Of a DNA stretch of 64,000 nt, positions 1 to 13,399 are shown piece after piece. How positions within the stretch are numbered: position 1 is the stretch's first letter; every line of letters begins with the position of its first letter. Below the pieces are notes generated by a model. That model saw only the letters and a list, made by a program, of their open reading frames with translations. It was not told where the DNA came from and ran no database searches. Both the position numbers and the translations under genes were made by a program. Origin of the DNA: Acanthornis magna (lineage: Eukaryota; Chordata; Aves; Passeriformes; Acanthizidae); contig JAWUZG010000136.1 of the NCBI GenBank assembly GCA_036785705.1, forward strand, positions 1,798,001-1,862,000. Direction: 5' to 3'.

Positions 1-95
1 TTTCCCTTTCCCTTTCCCTTTCCCTTTCCCTTTCCCTTTCCCTTTCCCTTTCCCTTTCCCTTCCTCTCCCTTTCCCTTCCTCTCCCTTTCCCTTA
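1..95. repeat. (TTTCCC)n hexanucleotide microsatellite
   Basis: About 60 bases of uninterrupted TTTCCC units open the window. They are followed by units interrupted by TTCCTC and TCTCCC variants, then the tract decays into T-rich DNA. The array is probably cut by the window edge, so its true length is unknown. It is not the vertebrate telomere unit TTAGGG. One strand is pure pyrimidine. Confidence 0.95.
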
Positions 96-1011
96 TTTTT
101 ACTTCATTTTTATTTTATTGGTTTTATTTTGTTTGTAATTTCTTTTTGTTTTGTTGGGGTTTCTTCACTCCTTTTCCTTCTCTTTTTTTCCTCTTCCCTC
201 TCCTTTCCCTTTTCTGCTTTGCAAAAACACTTTTTAGGAAGCAGAGAGATAAAATCCCACCAGAAGAAAAGAAGTGATTTCCTGTGGGCAATGTCACTGC
301 TAATATGACATGTCCAAAAGCAGATGTTGGTTGCTTCGGGCTGCACTATGATATTTTTTAAATCTTTGACAATGCATCACGGGGACTGGGAGAACTGTAT
401 TCATGCAGATACCTTTCATAAGGATCTGAAGTTGGTAACAATATTGCAAAATTCATGCTGTCCTGAATAAACTGCTCGGTAATAGCCTTACCCTCTGCTC
501 AAGGCTTTCAACGGGGCTCCAGCTGAACGAGACATGTAATTCAGAGCAGATGAAGCATAAAACCCCATAAATATTGTACAATGGCTCCAAAAGGATCATG
601 CATGGCTGCATACATCCTAATTGTCCTTGGTTTGTATGTAGATTCAGCAGTGCAAACACCAGCGCTGTGCCATTAGCACTACCACCATGAATTTATAAAC
701 TAACCTCAGGAAACAGCGCAGGAAAACAATGCTTGATTATTAGTGCATGATTTTGACCCAGAAAGGGCTGCCCGAGTGCTCATCTGGCAGCACAGCAGGC
801 TCATGGTCTGTATTAAAGTTAATATTTCCGTGGGAAAACGCAACAAAACACAAACAGAAGAGAAAACCCAAAAAATCAAGCAAGGTGTGTAAAAGCTGAG
901 TGTTGCACACACACAACGCACAGGAGGCTGTGCTGCAGGGAGGGTTGCCATGGTGACTGAAGGATGGCAGCAAAAATGCAATAGGATGTGAGAGGGAGGG
1001 AATGGGAGCAC
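96..1011. other. Unique AT-rich sequence, no gene seen
   Basis: I see no recognisable gene, RNA or element here. The left part is T-rich and pyrimidine-rich. The open frames overlapping it on both strands have no family resemblance, and several run into the neighbouring pentamer array. Confidence 0.6.
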
Positions 1012-1066
1012 CCCATCCCATCCCATCCCATCCCATCCCATCCCATCCCATCCCACCCCATCCCAG
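1012..1066. repeat. (CCCAT)n pentanucleotide microsatellite
   Basis: About eleven CCCAT units with one CCCAC variant near the right end. Overlapping frames read as Pro/His/Ser or Gly/Trp/Asp repeats on the two strands, and these are artefacts of the array. Confidence 0.95.
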
Positions 1067-1791
1067 CCCTGGGCTCCACAGAAGTTGGGGCAGGTCGAGA
1101 TCTGTCCCTGTTTCTTTTCCCAAAACAGTCTGGCACTGGGCAGGTGAGACTGGGACAGGCAGCAGGAGTGCCACAGGAGCCACCAGGAGCTGTCACCTTC
1201 CCAGGAGCTGTTCCCCAAGAAGCAGCCATCCCAGGAACACAAAGGTTTTAATTCCTGCTCACCAAGGACGCTGCCTGTGCACAGCTTTCCTTTCTCAGAG
1301 TGAGGAGCAAATGACTTGGCAATTTAAATAAAATATCTTACCTCAGCTAGTGTGGCTGGTGAATCATGAAGCCTGTGTCCTATTCCCACCTCTCATAAAA
1401 CCTTCCCTTTCTACAACAGGGAATATTAAAAGAGTTGCTGCCTCCTTTCTTATAATTACAGCTGGAGCAGGGAGTGATAAGTGTGAGCCTTGTTATTCTG
1501 TACAGCACAGTACAGAAGGGACAGACCCATCCTCTTTTGACTTCTAAATAATTTTATTTTTTACTTTTTTTTTTTTTTCTTTTGAATACACCTCCTGAGT
1601 TTTCTAGCAAGGAAACTAACTGGCTTCCCACAGGCTAGACCCTGGGAATTAAATTACGTGTTTATAGCCCAATAATGTAGAATCCAGAGCCCTGGGGGTA
1701 AAGAGAGAGTGAACAAATTGATCAGTATAGATACCATAGTTGGTGTCAGTGGTGGTGAAATTATATAACCAGTAATTGTTAAAATAATTCT

Positions 1792-1880
1792 AAAAACAAA
1801 CAAACAACAACAAAAAAAAAACAACCAAACAACAACAACAACAAAAAAAAGACAAAAAACCCAACCAAACAAAAACCAAA
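1792..1880. repeat. CAA/CAAA-rich low-complexity tract
   Basis: This is an A-rich stretch of mixed CAA, CAAA and CCAAA units with short pure A runs, and no T. It produces a hydrophobic Phe/Val/Leu-rich minus-strand frame that I regard as spurious. Confidence 0.85.
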
Positions 1881-3897
1881 TTGCAGTTCCCAAAGCATTT
1901 TCAAAGCCTACGGTCCTCGAGAAATTCTCTCAAATTCTCAGTACAAGAAGCAGAAGTTTCTTTCATGTGCACAGCACAGTGTTCAGATCTAGTTTGGAAA
2001 CAGTACTGAAGGAATTACCTTTGATTAAAGGATTAAAGGGAAATTATTGGAAGAACTTTTGACCCAAAATTACAATGTGTAGTTGATTAATGGGGTATGT
2101 CTGTGAGGGGAAATAAAATTTATAAATGAAACCCTGAAAGCTGCTAAAAAATCCTTAAAATGCCTAAGAACTACTTTTTCCCAAACAGCTGTGACGGACA
2201 TAGGAGACCATTTTTTTTTTTCAGGTAAGAAAGTTAAATAGTAGAGAAAACTTATACATAATTTCTAAATCACTGAAATTATTTCTTGTGCCTATGGAAA
2301 AGCCACTCCTTCCACATGTTACTAAGTTCTACTCTCCTTTAAGTCATTCATTTATCAACATCTCTCTGAGGAATAGAATATTATTTCTTTCAAATCATCC
2401 TATCATGCTCAGATAAATAAAAGATAGCAATCACCTGCTACCTGGAAATAGGTCTGCTTATCAAGTGTTGGGAGTTTTTTAGCTTGTTTTTAATTTTAAA
2501 GATGCCCATATGGAAACACCATGTCAGTAACTTGCAGTGCCTAACTCTTCTGAAGTTACACATGCAGATATTTCTTGTGCCAAAATGAAGGTGATCTATG
2601 CAATCTAAATCCTTTCTTTGCTCCTCTGTGCTTCTATACAATCTTTAACTATGGGTAATTCTTTTTCCTCAACATGGGAATTCAACCTTTTTCAATCAAC
2701 ATTTTGGATGTTTATTGGGGAAAGGTGAGCAAGAGGCCTGGAGCTCTCACTCAGAAGTTTGGGTTCTGTAAATCTTTTTGAGTTCAAGGTTTTCCTGATG
2801 AAATGAAGAAGGAGACCTCAATGTTCTCTATATTCATTATATTAATTTATAATGCAGCAGCTTAATTATTTGCTGTAGTTCACCTATTAATTACCTAATT
2901 AGCAGATCTCAAGGAGTTGCTTTAGCACTTCACAAACCTCAAAGTTTGCCAAGCTGTTTCTTCGGTGTTTCCTCAATATTCCATTTCTTCCCAATGCATC
3001 ACAGTCTGTGCTGCTTCAGGAAAGTCCATATTTTGATGACACAGTGGACTGAGCCTCTTTTCATCCCTGCTAAATGGAATCAAGCATAATACAGTTTCTG
3101 TATCAGCTATTTATCCTATTTCATGTAGTGCCCTGTGATTTGTGGTTTAATGATCTTCTTTTTTATTCTTCTTTTTAGATGACCCCACACCACCTCTCCA
3201 CTACAAAATCTCATCATACACAGAATCTGTGCAAATTTGGAGCTTTGAATCTTAAATCCTGCAAAACTAGCTAGACACAGAAACATGACAGTGCCTTGTG
3301 AAGAAGCACATATTTTTAAATAAGGAAAAAAATCTTAAGATTTAGAAAATTCACACATTCTCTATTCATCAAGTTGTCATTCCTATGTCAGACTTTGACA
3401 AATTTTGCTGGTATCTGACTACCATATCATCACTGAGAGGTAAAAATAAATACACACGACGTGTGACTGCTTCTTCACCTTGATACTAATCATCCACCCC
3501 ACCTGCCTGGGATCTCAATCCACGCAGGCATCACTATTCGAGTTGTTGGTTTTGGCACCTTGCTTTGATTGCAATCCTTCCCTCCACTAGGTGTGGTTTG
3601 ATCCTTAGCATACCCGAAGAAGCTTTCAGGGTCTTTTAGAAAGTGCCAGGCTTTAAAAAGTCATTTACTCAATTCCTGTTAGACTTGTGATTTCTACAAG
3701 ATATCAGCCTTCAACTTTGTGCTATTATTGATCACCTGCTTCTCCTATCAACACTTCTACTCTTCACATTCTCTGTGGAATAAGTCACTCTAAACATTTG
3801 GGAAGAACTTCTATTATCACTTTCAAATCATTTTTTTAAAACCTGTCTTGTCTCAGAGTACCTATTCCTCCTTTTTTTACTGGCTACAGGGAAAGGC

Positions 3898-3930
3898 TTT
3901 TTTTTATTTTTTTTTTTTTTTTTTTTTTTT
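3898..3930. repeat. Poly(T) run
   Basis: Eight T, one A, then 24 uninterrupted T. There is no adjoining SINE or processed-pseudogene body that I can recognise on either side, so the origin is unclear. Confidence 0.9.
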
Positions 3931-5489
3931 AACACAGGTTTCTCAGTGTCTATTTAAAATTATGTCTTTCTGCTGGGATAACTCACCAGCTATTCCTTTT
4001 TGACCTAAAGTCTACAAACACCATCCTTTTTCTCTCTTGCATAGCTCCCTTCAGTGCACTGATCTTTGATTAGAGCTCTTAAGGCTACAATCAAGCCTTG
4101 TGTGATGCAATTAAGATTAATATTTATAACAATATCGGTATAGTGAGCATCTAACAAAAATTATCAATTGTTCTGGAGGAAGACCTGTGACCTTAGAGAT
4201 CTAAATCCCAGCTGCCTCAGACCTATGATTTTAAATATTTAAATCTCAACTCCCTCAAGGAATGAAATAACTCCCCCAGGGAATAATGTAGTTGATGATG
4301 AGTAGACCAAGTCACTTGCTGGATATACTTTTATTCTTTTCTATGATCTACGAAACCGCAGCATCAGTCCTTACAGCTCCACAGCTGTTTGGATATCAAG
4401 CCTGAATTTCAGTACAAATCCTGGCATCTATCCTCTGGAGTGGCTGGCAAGGAGAAAACCTTGCTGGAAAGCTCACTCTGCTCTCGAGTTTCAGTCCAGC
4501 AAACTCTGCTTGAAGAACTGCACTGCTCAGAATCATCGTGGGAATCTGTGATGTGGTCAGCAGGGCATGACAAAAAAGGCAACTGGAAAAAGAAAAGCAG
4601 AAATGGACTAAAGCAAGCTGAGAATTGTTGTTAAAAAACACCCAGGCAGTGGTGGGAACTGTCATGGAATTCCCTAGTGGTGCTGGGGGACATGTATCAG
4701 AAAAGTCTGGGTTATTTGCTGGAGACAATAAATAAAGAAATAGGTAGGTACTCAAGTAAAAGTGCTGGGGAAGCTTTCTAAAGGTGTGTGGATCAAAAAG
4801 CACTTCAAAACCAGACTCACATTCAGATCAGTGGGATGTGTTTGCCAAGTAACAAAAGATTGCAGTTCCTTTCATGTGAGGGAAAATATGTATTTCCTTC
4901 TGCAAGTTAAACAAAGCCAAAGCAGTTGCAGATTCCAGGAAGCTGAAGCCAGACCAGACACAGACGCTGGCTGATCACTCAGAATTCTTGCAAATACCTT
5001 GGGCAATCACCTTGTTACATGGCAGTTCTTATTGTCAATAATATGTTTTTTTATGCTGTCATTATTTATGCAGTTATTCAATTTATTTAACTGTTCTGCA
5101 GGAAATAGGAATTTTTATTTTTATATTACATTTTTCTTTTTGAGGTGGGAAAAATTCGTTCCTTCTAGAGGAAAAATGAAGGAGGAACACCTAAAGCTTT
5201 TAAGACATGAAAAAGATTAAGAAGTGTCTGTCCAATACAGACATAAACACAAGGTAGTCACTTTGTTAAGTTTATCTAGAACTGCTTCAGGGCACTTCCA
5301 GACCACCTGCTTCAATTAAAAAACTCACCATACAACAGAAAATATCACATTTCTCCTATACCTCACATTGTCTATGTCCTCCACAGAGCTCAAATGGGAC
5401 AGGAAGCAGAGGGAACATACATTGAGAAAGAGAATTCCCAAACTAATGGTGTTGACATGGAAATCACAAGAATAATTCTAGTAGTTCAC

Positions 5490-5603
5490 CAAGGAGATAC
5501 TGGAGATACAAAACCCCCTGCAGAACAAAGCAAATTATCCTGTTCTGTACTCTCACACCTTCAGAGGCGCTTTCCAACCTAAATGGATCTGTGATTCTCT
5601 AAG
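5490..5603 (+). mobile_element. Degraded CR1 LINE 3' end (tentative)
   Basis: A CR1-like tail in the plus direction. It has an AGATACAAAACCCCCTGC-like segment, then a CTTTCCAACCTAAAT motif followed by a TCTGTGATTCTC octamer-like end. The order matches the 3' end of avian CR1 elements, but the middle is strongly diverged. It may be a very old copy. The left end is arbitrary. Confidence 0.45.
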
Positions 5604-6727
5604 AAAAACAGATTAGAACATATATTAATTAGGTGGAGTGAGGAATGCATTCTTTTGGCGGCTTTTTTAGGATACAAATGCATAATTTTTTACCAATTAA
5701 ATAGTTCCACGCATCATGTGGGACATTCCATGCCTTCTTTTATTGGAGAAGAACTACACGGAAAATTCACTGTGAACATATCTCAGCAGAGAGCAGGAGG
5801 GTAAGAGGAACATTTGGGACCTTTGAGTCTTCACAGAATCACCTAACTTTGGTTGCAACAAAAATTTAAAATGCAGGAAACTACTAATTACTAGTGCTGT
5901 TGGCTGTACACCTGGAATAGCATTGGGATAAATGTTTGATGACCAAGAAGTTCCATTGTGCAGTGCTGTCCTGTGTTGGAGTGTTTCTGCCTCCAGAGCA
6001 CACTAAATCAATACTTTCTGTTGCCTGTGGGAAGCAGTACAGTTGTGACCACTAGACATTGATCCCTTGGTCACTTTATCAATTGCCTCCTCACGCTTTG
6101 GCCCCATTGCTCCTCTGCCCTTTCCCACCCTCACAGCACTGCTGCAGGCTCCTTTTCCAAACTGAGGCAGGGTATGTATCTATTCTCCATCTAATAACAC
6201 TTCTTCGGGGAAAATAACAGCATTTATCGATTTATTTCACCTCCCCTTTCCTCACAGCGTAGATGCCATAGTAGAAATTAGAACACCTGGTTCTGTGTTC
6301 TTTTGTAAGGCAGACATGAGCTTTAAAACAGGACATTGGATCTATTGCTATACCAGTTATAGAGTGCACAAGTCCTTTACAACCCTAATAAAAATGTCCC
6401 GCTGCAGTAAATCATATTTTCCATCAAAAAATTGCCTAGTTGTGTTCCCATTTTGTCAATCAAACTGACACCTCGCATGCCACAGAAGTCAGATGGACTC
6501 TGACTTGACTTCAGCTTCGGTGAACACTTTGAAATTCCTTTTCCACAAGAACCAAATCATTCCCTGCTGACTGTAGAGGACATCCCTGAACAGGGAAATG
6601 GGGTTGTTTGCGGAGTATCAATGTAATCCATAGTTTTTTTTTTTTTTTGCTTTTGGTCCTTGGAATTATATCTACCGCTGACCCAAAATTTTTATCTGCA
6701 GATTTGCTGTAGGTGACATGAATTAGG
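5604..6727. other. Unique sequence, no gene seen
   Basis: No gene or element recognised. A 15-base T run lies at 6634-6648. A short match to the reverse of a CR1 tail near 5832-5857 is too weak to call. Confidence 0.6.
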
Positions 6728-6791
6728 TGATGATAATGATGATGATGATGATGATAATAATAATAATAATGACAATAATAATAATAATAAT
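6728..6791. repeat. Compound (GAT)n / (AAT)n trinucleotide microsatellite
   Basis: The array starts with GAT units, passes into AAT units, is interrupted once by GACAAT, and continues as AAT. The change of unit within one array is typical of point mutation followed by slippage. Confidence 0.95.
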
Positions 6792-8374
6792 TAAAATGTA
6801 AAGTAAGGATTATTTGAGTTTAGTGTTAGAGGAATATAAAACTGACTGCGAGCTGCTGTCTTCCCCTCCATGGCACTCCTCTCATTCCATCAGATCAAGT
6901 ATTTTGTCTTTGGAATTGTCATCAGCCAAACAGATGGCAAGAGCCCAAGTGTACCTCACTGACAGGTATTTGCAGAAAGCTTTTCATTAAGGATAATGGG
7001 AGAATTCAATATTCAGCCATGTGAAGGTGCAGCCAGCCTGTGCCCCTGGAATTATTCCGTATATAAGCTGGGAAAAAACCCACACAGAGCAGAATTTGGT
7101 CCATTATCTTTAGGATTAATGCCGGAATGACACAGATCTGTCAGCTTTACCTGCAAATGTAATTGTATGGCACTTTGTTATGGATATTATTAATTAACAC
7201 TCCATTTGCAGGTGATCTAATCAGTTAATATACGCCTTTGAAAAATGTAATATTGCCCTACTGCAAATGGATGTTTAAGCTGACTTGTAGAAATCTATTT
7301 CTGGCCCTTTTCATTCCAATATTCCTATTTCTAACTTCATTGCTTCAACATTTGGCAGGGAACACTTAGACTGTGTCAGGCATCCCGTGATCAGTATCCA
7401 TGGGCTAAAAATGTTGGGAGAAACCAGTGTGAAAGCTGCAGGGTTTCCTCTAAAAGTACTAGCTCTCTGTTTGGGCTCCCTCTCAAACAGCATATTTGAC
7501 ACGCAAAAAATTAAATAAATCATCAACAGTTTTGCTAAGATGAATTCATGTCAGCACAAGTGAGTTCTCACAGATTTTGAATGGACATGCATGTTGATGT
7601 AAATCAGGAGAGAAAATGAATGGGAAGTGCAACATAATCCATTTAGGAGAAGTTCCTCATTTATGCAGGAATAATAAAGAGTCTCAAATTCATGATTAAA
7701 CATAAAAATTATGAGAGACCTTTCCTCCTCCTCTGCCAGTATTTCCACACTTCTTGCTTTGTGTGAAGCTATAATTTGTTGATTAAATTAACATTTTCTA
7801 TAGGCATGTTCATGGAATGAGCAGCAGGGGTTATTGCAGTCTTAAAGCAGTTTCCTTGGCATTTTACAAGGCAAGCATAAATCGCATTTCGTATTTCAGA
7901 GTTTCCACTTCCCTTGAGGGCCTTCAATGAGAAATGTGCCAACTTAAGCAAAAGAAAATGAAATGCCTGTATTTTTGGAGCATTATTGAAAGAGTGAAGT
8001 GACTATGGGATGAAGGAATATTTGGGAAAAAAACAGTTTGGATACTTTCACTCTAGTTGTGTGGCCTAGAATTTAGGTATTTTGCTAAGTATAGAAATAT
8101 TTCAATAGTATTTATTGATTAACCAGATTATAATCCTGCTTTCCATACTGCCTTAGAAAGAAGACTGAACCATGTGTATAAAAGGTTAAGGAATTGAATA
8201 AAAGAACTGTCTGGAGAATGAATTTGTCAGCCCAGACATTCTCAAGCAGTTGGAACCAATCAACAGCACACCAGATTATCAGCTAAATATTACAGAGTCA
8301 TCCATAGGTCATTATCTATACAGATATTCATATGGAAAAATAAAAACTCTTTAGTCACAACTGTTTGTTTACAT
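6792..8374. other. Unique AT-rich sequence, no gene seen
   Basis: No coding unit is recognised. The segment 7130-7275 contains several TAAT/ATTA-type cores and a CAGGTG E-box in low-repeat DNA, which could fit a non-coding regulatory element, but that is only a suggestion. Confidence 0.5.
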
Positions 8375-8456
8375 GAAAAATACAAGATATTGCAAGAAAA
8401 ATACAAGAAAAATACAAAAAACCCCAACTTTGTTTATGAGAAAAATACAAGAAAAA
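8375..8456. repeat. Short interrupted array of an 11-bp A-rich unit
   Basis: Four exact copies of GAAAAATACAA start at 8375, 8396, 8407 and 8440. The second and third are tandem, and the fourth is separated by 22 other bases. A partial fifth copy follows. The array ends about ten bases from the 3' end of a minus-strand CR1. Confidence 0.85.
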
Positions 8457-8465
8457 GCTTCCGTC

Positions 8466-8697
8466 AGAATCATAGGATGGTTTGGGTTGGAAGTGACCTT
8501 AAAGGCCATCCATTCCACTCCCTCTGTCCATGGGACACCTCCCACTATCCCAGGTTGCCCCAAGCCCCATCCAACCTGGCCTCGGACACTTCCAGGGATG
8601 GGGCAGCCACAGCTTCTCTGTTCCTGGGACTCACCACCCTCACGGGGAAGAATTTCTTCCTAAAATGCAATTCTTACTAAAATTCAATCTAAACCTG
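8466..8697 (-). mobile_element. CR1 LINE fragment, 3' end
   Basis: The left edge begins AGAATCATAGGATGGTTTGG, the reverse complement of the avian CR1 3' terminus. Going right, the conserved order follows: the GGGACACCT segment, the CCATCCAACCTGGCC segment, AGCCACAGCTTCTCTG, and a TTCTTCCTAA segment that decays. It is a typical 5'-truncated copy. No intact reading frame remains. Confidence 0.86.
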
Positions 8698-11600
8698 AAG
8701 CTTGACGAATTCAAGCAAAAGCACATATTTCAACAATGACGGTAACTGGAGCAGTTTATCTCAGCATCCCTGAAAATAAGGCCAACAGGACTCGGCTTCG
8801 GCTCTATCTGCACATCAACCCACAAGCACCATCTTTGCTATCTCTGATGCTTTTCCTTATCATGGCGTAGGCATGGCTACAGCTGCTTATTCCACTCAGT
8901 ATCATGTATTTGTTTGCCAGTCACAACCCAATTTATTACACTCCTCGAGCACATCTACTCCTCAAGGAGCACATGTGAGATCATCTTTAGGAGCCAGGCT
9001 TGCCATGCATGCAGACAGATGATTTGCAGCAGCAAAGCTGGGTTTGGAACAAGGCCCTGATGATTTATCCATAAGGAGAGGGAGGACTGCAAGTTTAAAT
9101 CTACTGCAGCAGCTTCTTTCTTTCCACTGCGGGATAGATAAACAGCAGCATGGAAGGAAAACAAAGTACTCCCAGACCAAGCCACTCTCATCCCAGAACA
9201 GTCAGTCCTGGTTATTACTGCACTTCTAGAGCATGACATCCTCCAGAATGTAATTTATAGGCACTTTGAGTAGCTCCTTGCAAAAAGAGAGGAAAATGAG
9301 TCTAGTGGGGCAAAGATTTGCCTTGCATAACCTCATGATTTTTCAAGTCTCCTCTAAAAGCCAGGTTACACTGCCTGCATGATGCCAAAGGGTTGATGAG
9401 AGTCAGAGCTCTTCTGGAAGAGGGAATGAAAGTGAAATATCAAAACTATGATGAAAGAGAAGAGAAGGGAGAGTTTGTCCCACACACATTTCTGTCAGTG
9501 GTACACATAAATATTAAGACTATAATGCCTGTTCCATACCCAGCTGGCTCTGCTGCAGTAATTGTCTCCTTTCAGACTTCTGGCTGCATCTTACTCTCTT
9601 AGTTCTTCATTTCTTTTAGCTTCACTGGGCCAAATTCCAATTACCTGGAGAGAGAGAGAGAGGGTGGGATGGGAGGCTAAGAACGTGTACAAAAATAGCA
9701 CTTAAATCTTGATGGACCTAGCGACAGCTGCAGAAGCTTCATTCCTATAAAATATTATCACTGTTTCATCTTCAGATAAACAAATGTGACATGCAATGAC
9801 TGGGATTAGGTGAGACAAATGGTAATGGATAAGAATGCCACCTTACTATATCCCTGTGAATGTAACTGGGGAGTTGCAGTTTGGTCTTTTTTTTTTTTTT
9901 TTAACACATAAAGGATATTTTCTTTATGTCAGTTTTGATCTTGTCTAAGAGAATGAGTTGTAAATTTAGAAAGAATTGCTTTGCTTGACATTCATTTCTT
10001 CATTACCAGAATAGATTTGGAGTACTTAAAAAAAGCTTTCACAGAGTGACTGCTTGAATGAGTGAAATAAAAAAAAATAGCAACAATAAAAAACTCTAAA
10101 TACAATCAAGAGAGATTATAAATGTCTCATTAAAATTGATGACAAAAGCTCACTCCCCCTCATCAGCATCCAAATCCTTAATCCCAAAAAGGAATAGGAC
10201 ATTAAAAAACTTCCTTAGAATTAACATGCTACCAAATTTTTGCTTTCCAAGCCCATGCAACCACAGAGGCCCAGCTACTGCAGAATTATCAGTGCTATTC
10301 ACTAGGAATTACAACTGATTTCTATCCATGTGTGTGAGAGAAGCAACAAAACTAGCAGGTGAACTTTTCCATAACAATTACAACAAAAACTCCTTTGTGG
10401 AATAATATTTTCCACTTTCCAACTTCAGCAGCCATTTCAAACAGTGTAATTTTGCTAAGTGCTGAGTAAGAGAACATGATAAGAGTCTGCAAGGGATATC
10501 AGGAGAGGAGAGTGAAATTTTAGGTCCTTCAGGGGAGCAGAACTAAAAGTAAGAGAATGCAATCAAACCTAGAAAAATCAGTGGCCCCATCCTCGTAACA
10601 CCCACCAAGCAATATCACACTTCTTATTTTGAGTCCCTAATTAATTGCTGTATCTGGTTTCTGATAACACCAGTCAGATATTTCTAGAGTACCATCTCCT
10701 TGCTCATTGCTAAGTGAGGCAGCAGTAATGGACTGGTTTCTGTAGGAAATGCGAGTCCACACTTGGTGTTTACAGGAGTAAGTCATGAGGCTATCTAACA
10801 GCTTAATAGGAACTGACTTTGAAAAGTGTCATTTTGTGTATTTAATCTTGCAAGTGAAGTGTGAAAACCCCAGAACTGAGGCTTTGGGGAAGAACCTGCA
10901 GTGAAAAAGCCTGGTGCAGTTGTTTTAAAAGTCCTTCAATCTGAATATTTTTCTATACATCCTCCAGGCCATTTGCAGACCACCAGAACCAACCATCCAA
11001 TTTCCAGAGCATTATTACAGCCTTTTTCCTGAATGCAACCTGGGAAATGGCTGCTGATTACATGGATTTTTCGGGCAGTGGCAAGAGGCTATTTTGTGTC
11101 GCCAGCTTTCTGAGCTGCCCCATGAGGTGACAGATGCTCATGTGGAAATGACCCAGAGGAAACCACTGCAGACTTCCCTCAGGTCCCTGGAAATGATGGT
11201 ATCCAGGGGCAGCACCAGATTTACTCTAGGCTGCCACCCAGTTTGAGCCTGGGTTTGAGAGATGTGCCTTGGGCTGAGGTCTACAAAGAGCAGCTTGGAA
11301 AATAAGCCTCTTGCAGAAGTCTGTTATGCTCTCCTCTGATCCAAAGGGACCAGTGAACACTGGTTTTGTGCCTTGTGGTCAGCTGTACTGGATATGTGCA
11401 ACAGATTTTGGTGTTCTCTCTTCAGAGGGAGGTTTAGGATCTGCCTCTCTGTAGGGAGAGCACAGCTCAGGCAGAAGCTCCTCAGCTGTAACCAAATAAA
11501 ACAAATCTCATCATCTGCCTTTTGCCGTGAAAACACCAGAGCACAGAACCCACCTTAGAAACTGGACATTAGACAATAGAAAATCTCTGCAATCTCATGA

Positions 11601-13399
11601 AACCTCAGGACTTTAAGTCCTCTTCAAAATAACACATTTTTTTACCTGAGTGACTGCAACTAAAAAGAGATAGGCATGCACTTCCCAGCTGCACAGAACT
11701 AAGGACTATTCCCCTTCTTTTGGGAAACTGAACTTTCCTTTTCTCCATTGTGCTTCATCTTTCTTGTTCCTCCTCACACACATTAGCTCCCACCTAAATC
11801 CTTCACACTGCATTTAGAACCAAATAAAGCATTAATATGTTCATCTGTGTGAAATGTTCTCTTAACTATTACCTCGGGCAGTCATTTAGCTGGATCTGAT
11901 AGGGGAAAGCATTGACATTGTTAAGGTTAATGACCCAATGATTAACAATACACATTTTGCAGCTCAATGCTCCCAGCCACTGTTTCAGAGTAATGTGAAC
12001 AACGACATGTATATTATGCCACAATATATGGAATGGAGTCTTTCTTCCCACATAATAAGTGCTGTAAAAGAAATCAGCCCATGCTCAAATTGGTAGTTTG
12101 AAAAGATGGACACAGTTTTACACTTATCAAAAATGCGAGGAATCTCACAAAGCTCATAGATGGTAATATATTAATCCTGATTAGCTCATAAAGCCAGTCA
12201 GCTTATAATTTGTGTCCCACCGCATTGAGCTAAATCATCCCACAATTTAAAAAAAGATACTTTTTATGCCCATGATGATGTCTTACTAAAGCAGTAGTGC
12301 TACGTTGGATCATCCTCAGCACAGACCTGAGCTGAGCCAATGATCCACTTGACTGCACTTCCATCCAGAGCACAGGGTGGGACTTTGTGCGCTGAGCGTG
12401 GGCACACAGCTGTGCTTGGCATAGGGCAGAGCAGCAGGGAAGAGCCCCACGAGGCTGAAACAGGAGCACGAGTTGGGGATGTTTCCATGTGTGCCCCAGC
12501 CATGGCAGGGTTCACTGCTGTTACACACGGAACCATCCTCTGGGAGTGGGATCCCAGATTCTGTGGATGTTTTTGACCCTCAGTGTTACACAGCTGACAA
12601 CAGCAATCTCACTCAATGCCCTTTAAAAAAACAGGATTTCGTCTCTTAGGTTTGTCGCATTGTTTTGAGAGCACTGATATCTACAAAGAGCACAACTGCA
12701 AGAAACATTATTGTTACTATTTCAGCAATGCAATCCCCATTTGAGTATTCCAAAATAATTTATAAATGTTAAGTAATTCACTAAGTTTTACAGCACCCCA
12801 CTTTTGTTATTAACACTGCATTAGCATTTTCAAGTATTGCACAGAATTCAAATCTGTGCTTGGACTTGCTCGTACGAGATAATTTTCAGGTTAATTTTAG
12901 CCATAATATAATGAGCTGAGCAAATAATTAGGACAGTGGCAAGTTTTGCTAAGGACAGGAAAAGATCATACTGTTAGTCATATCTGTCATGAAGGCATCT
13001 TAACAGATTAGTGAATATATTTATTTTTATTTATTCTTTATAAATTATGAGGTGAGTTGAGACATAACTGAGAACATACCAGTCCTATTTGGTTTCCAAA
13101 TTTAGGCACTTGAACGTTCTGTTTTTCTGAAGGCCTGTTCAAGAATATGTTCTGTTTAATTAGTCAAGGAGGTAAGTGTTCACAATCTCTAAAAGTTTTA
13201 ACAGTCATTAGGTGATTAAGCATTAGCTGAAGCAACTTTTTAAATTATTTAGTTAAAAATCGTGGAATTAGGGCCCAGATTCTCATTCACATTTACATTA
13301 TAGATCACTGCAACAAAAGATACATGCTGTAAATCACACAGCAGATATAAATGGGTTAAAATATACATTATGTTATGTTATGTATTATTATGTGCTCCT
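8698..13399. other. Unique sequence, no gene seen
   Basis: 4.7 kb without a recognised gene or interspersed element. Small features are a GA dinucleotide run near 9648-9663 and a 16-base T run at 9887-9902. The open frames at 12230-12576 on both strands overlap one another and show no family motif. Confidence 0.6.

Larger units (their letters stand above)
1067..5489. other. Unique sequence with homopolymer tracts, no gene seen
   Basis: No gene or classified element is recognised apart from the tracts listed separately. T runs of 11-14 bases occur at about 1565-1578 and 2211-2221. The composition is AT-rich with scattered stops in every frame. The open frames here (for example 4396-4803 on the minus strand) resemble no family I know. 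Confidence 0.6.

Noticed and set aside
1..95. Interstitial telomere repeat
   Set aside because: The unit is TTTCCC (GGGAAA), not TTAGGG/CCCTAA.
706..1331. Several overlapping frames of 87-178 codons
   Set aside because: They cross the CCCAT array, overlap on both strands and have no family motif.
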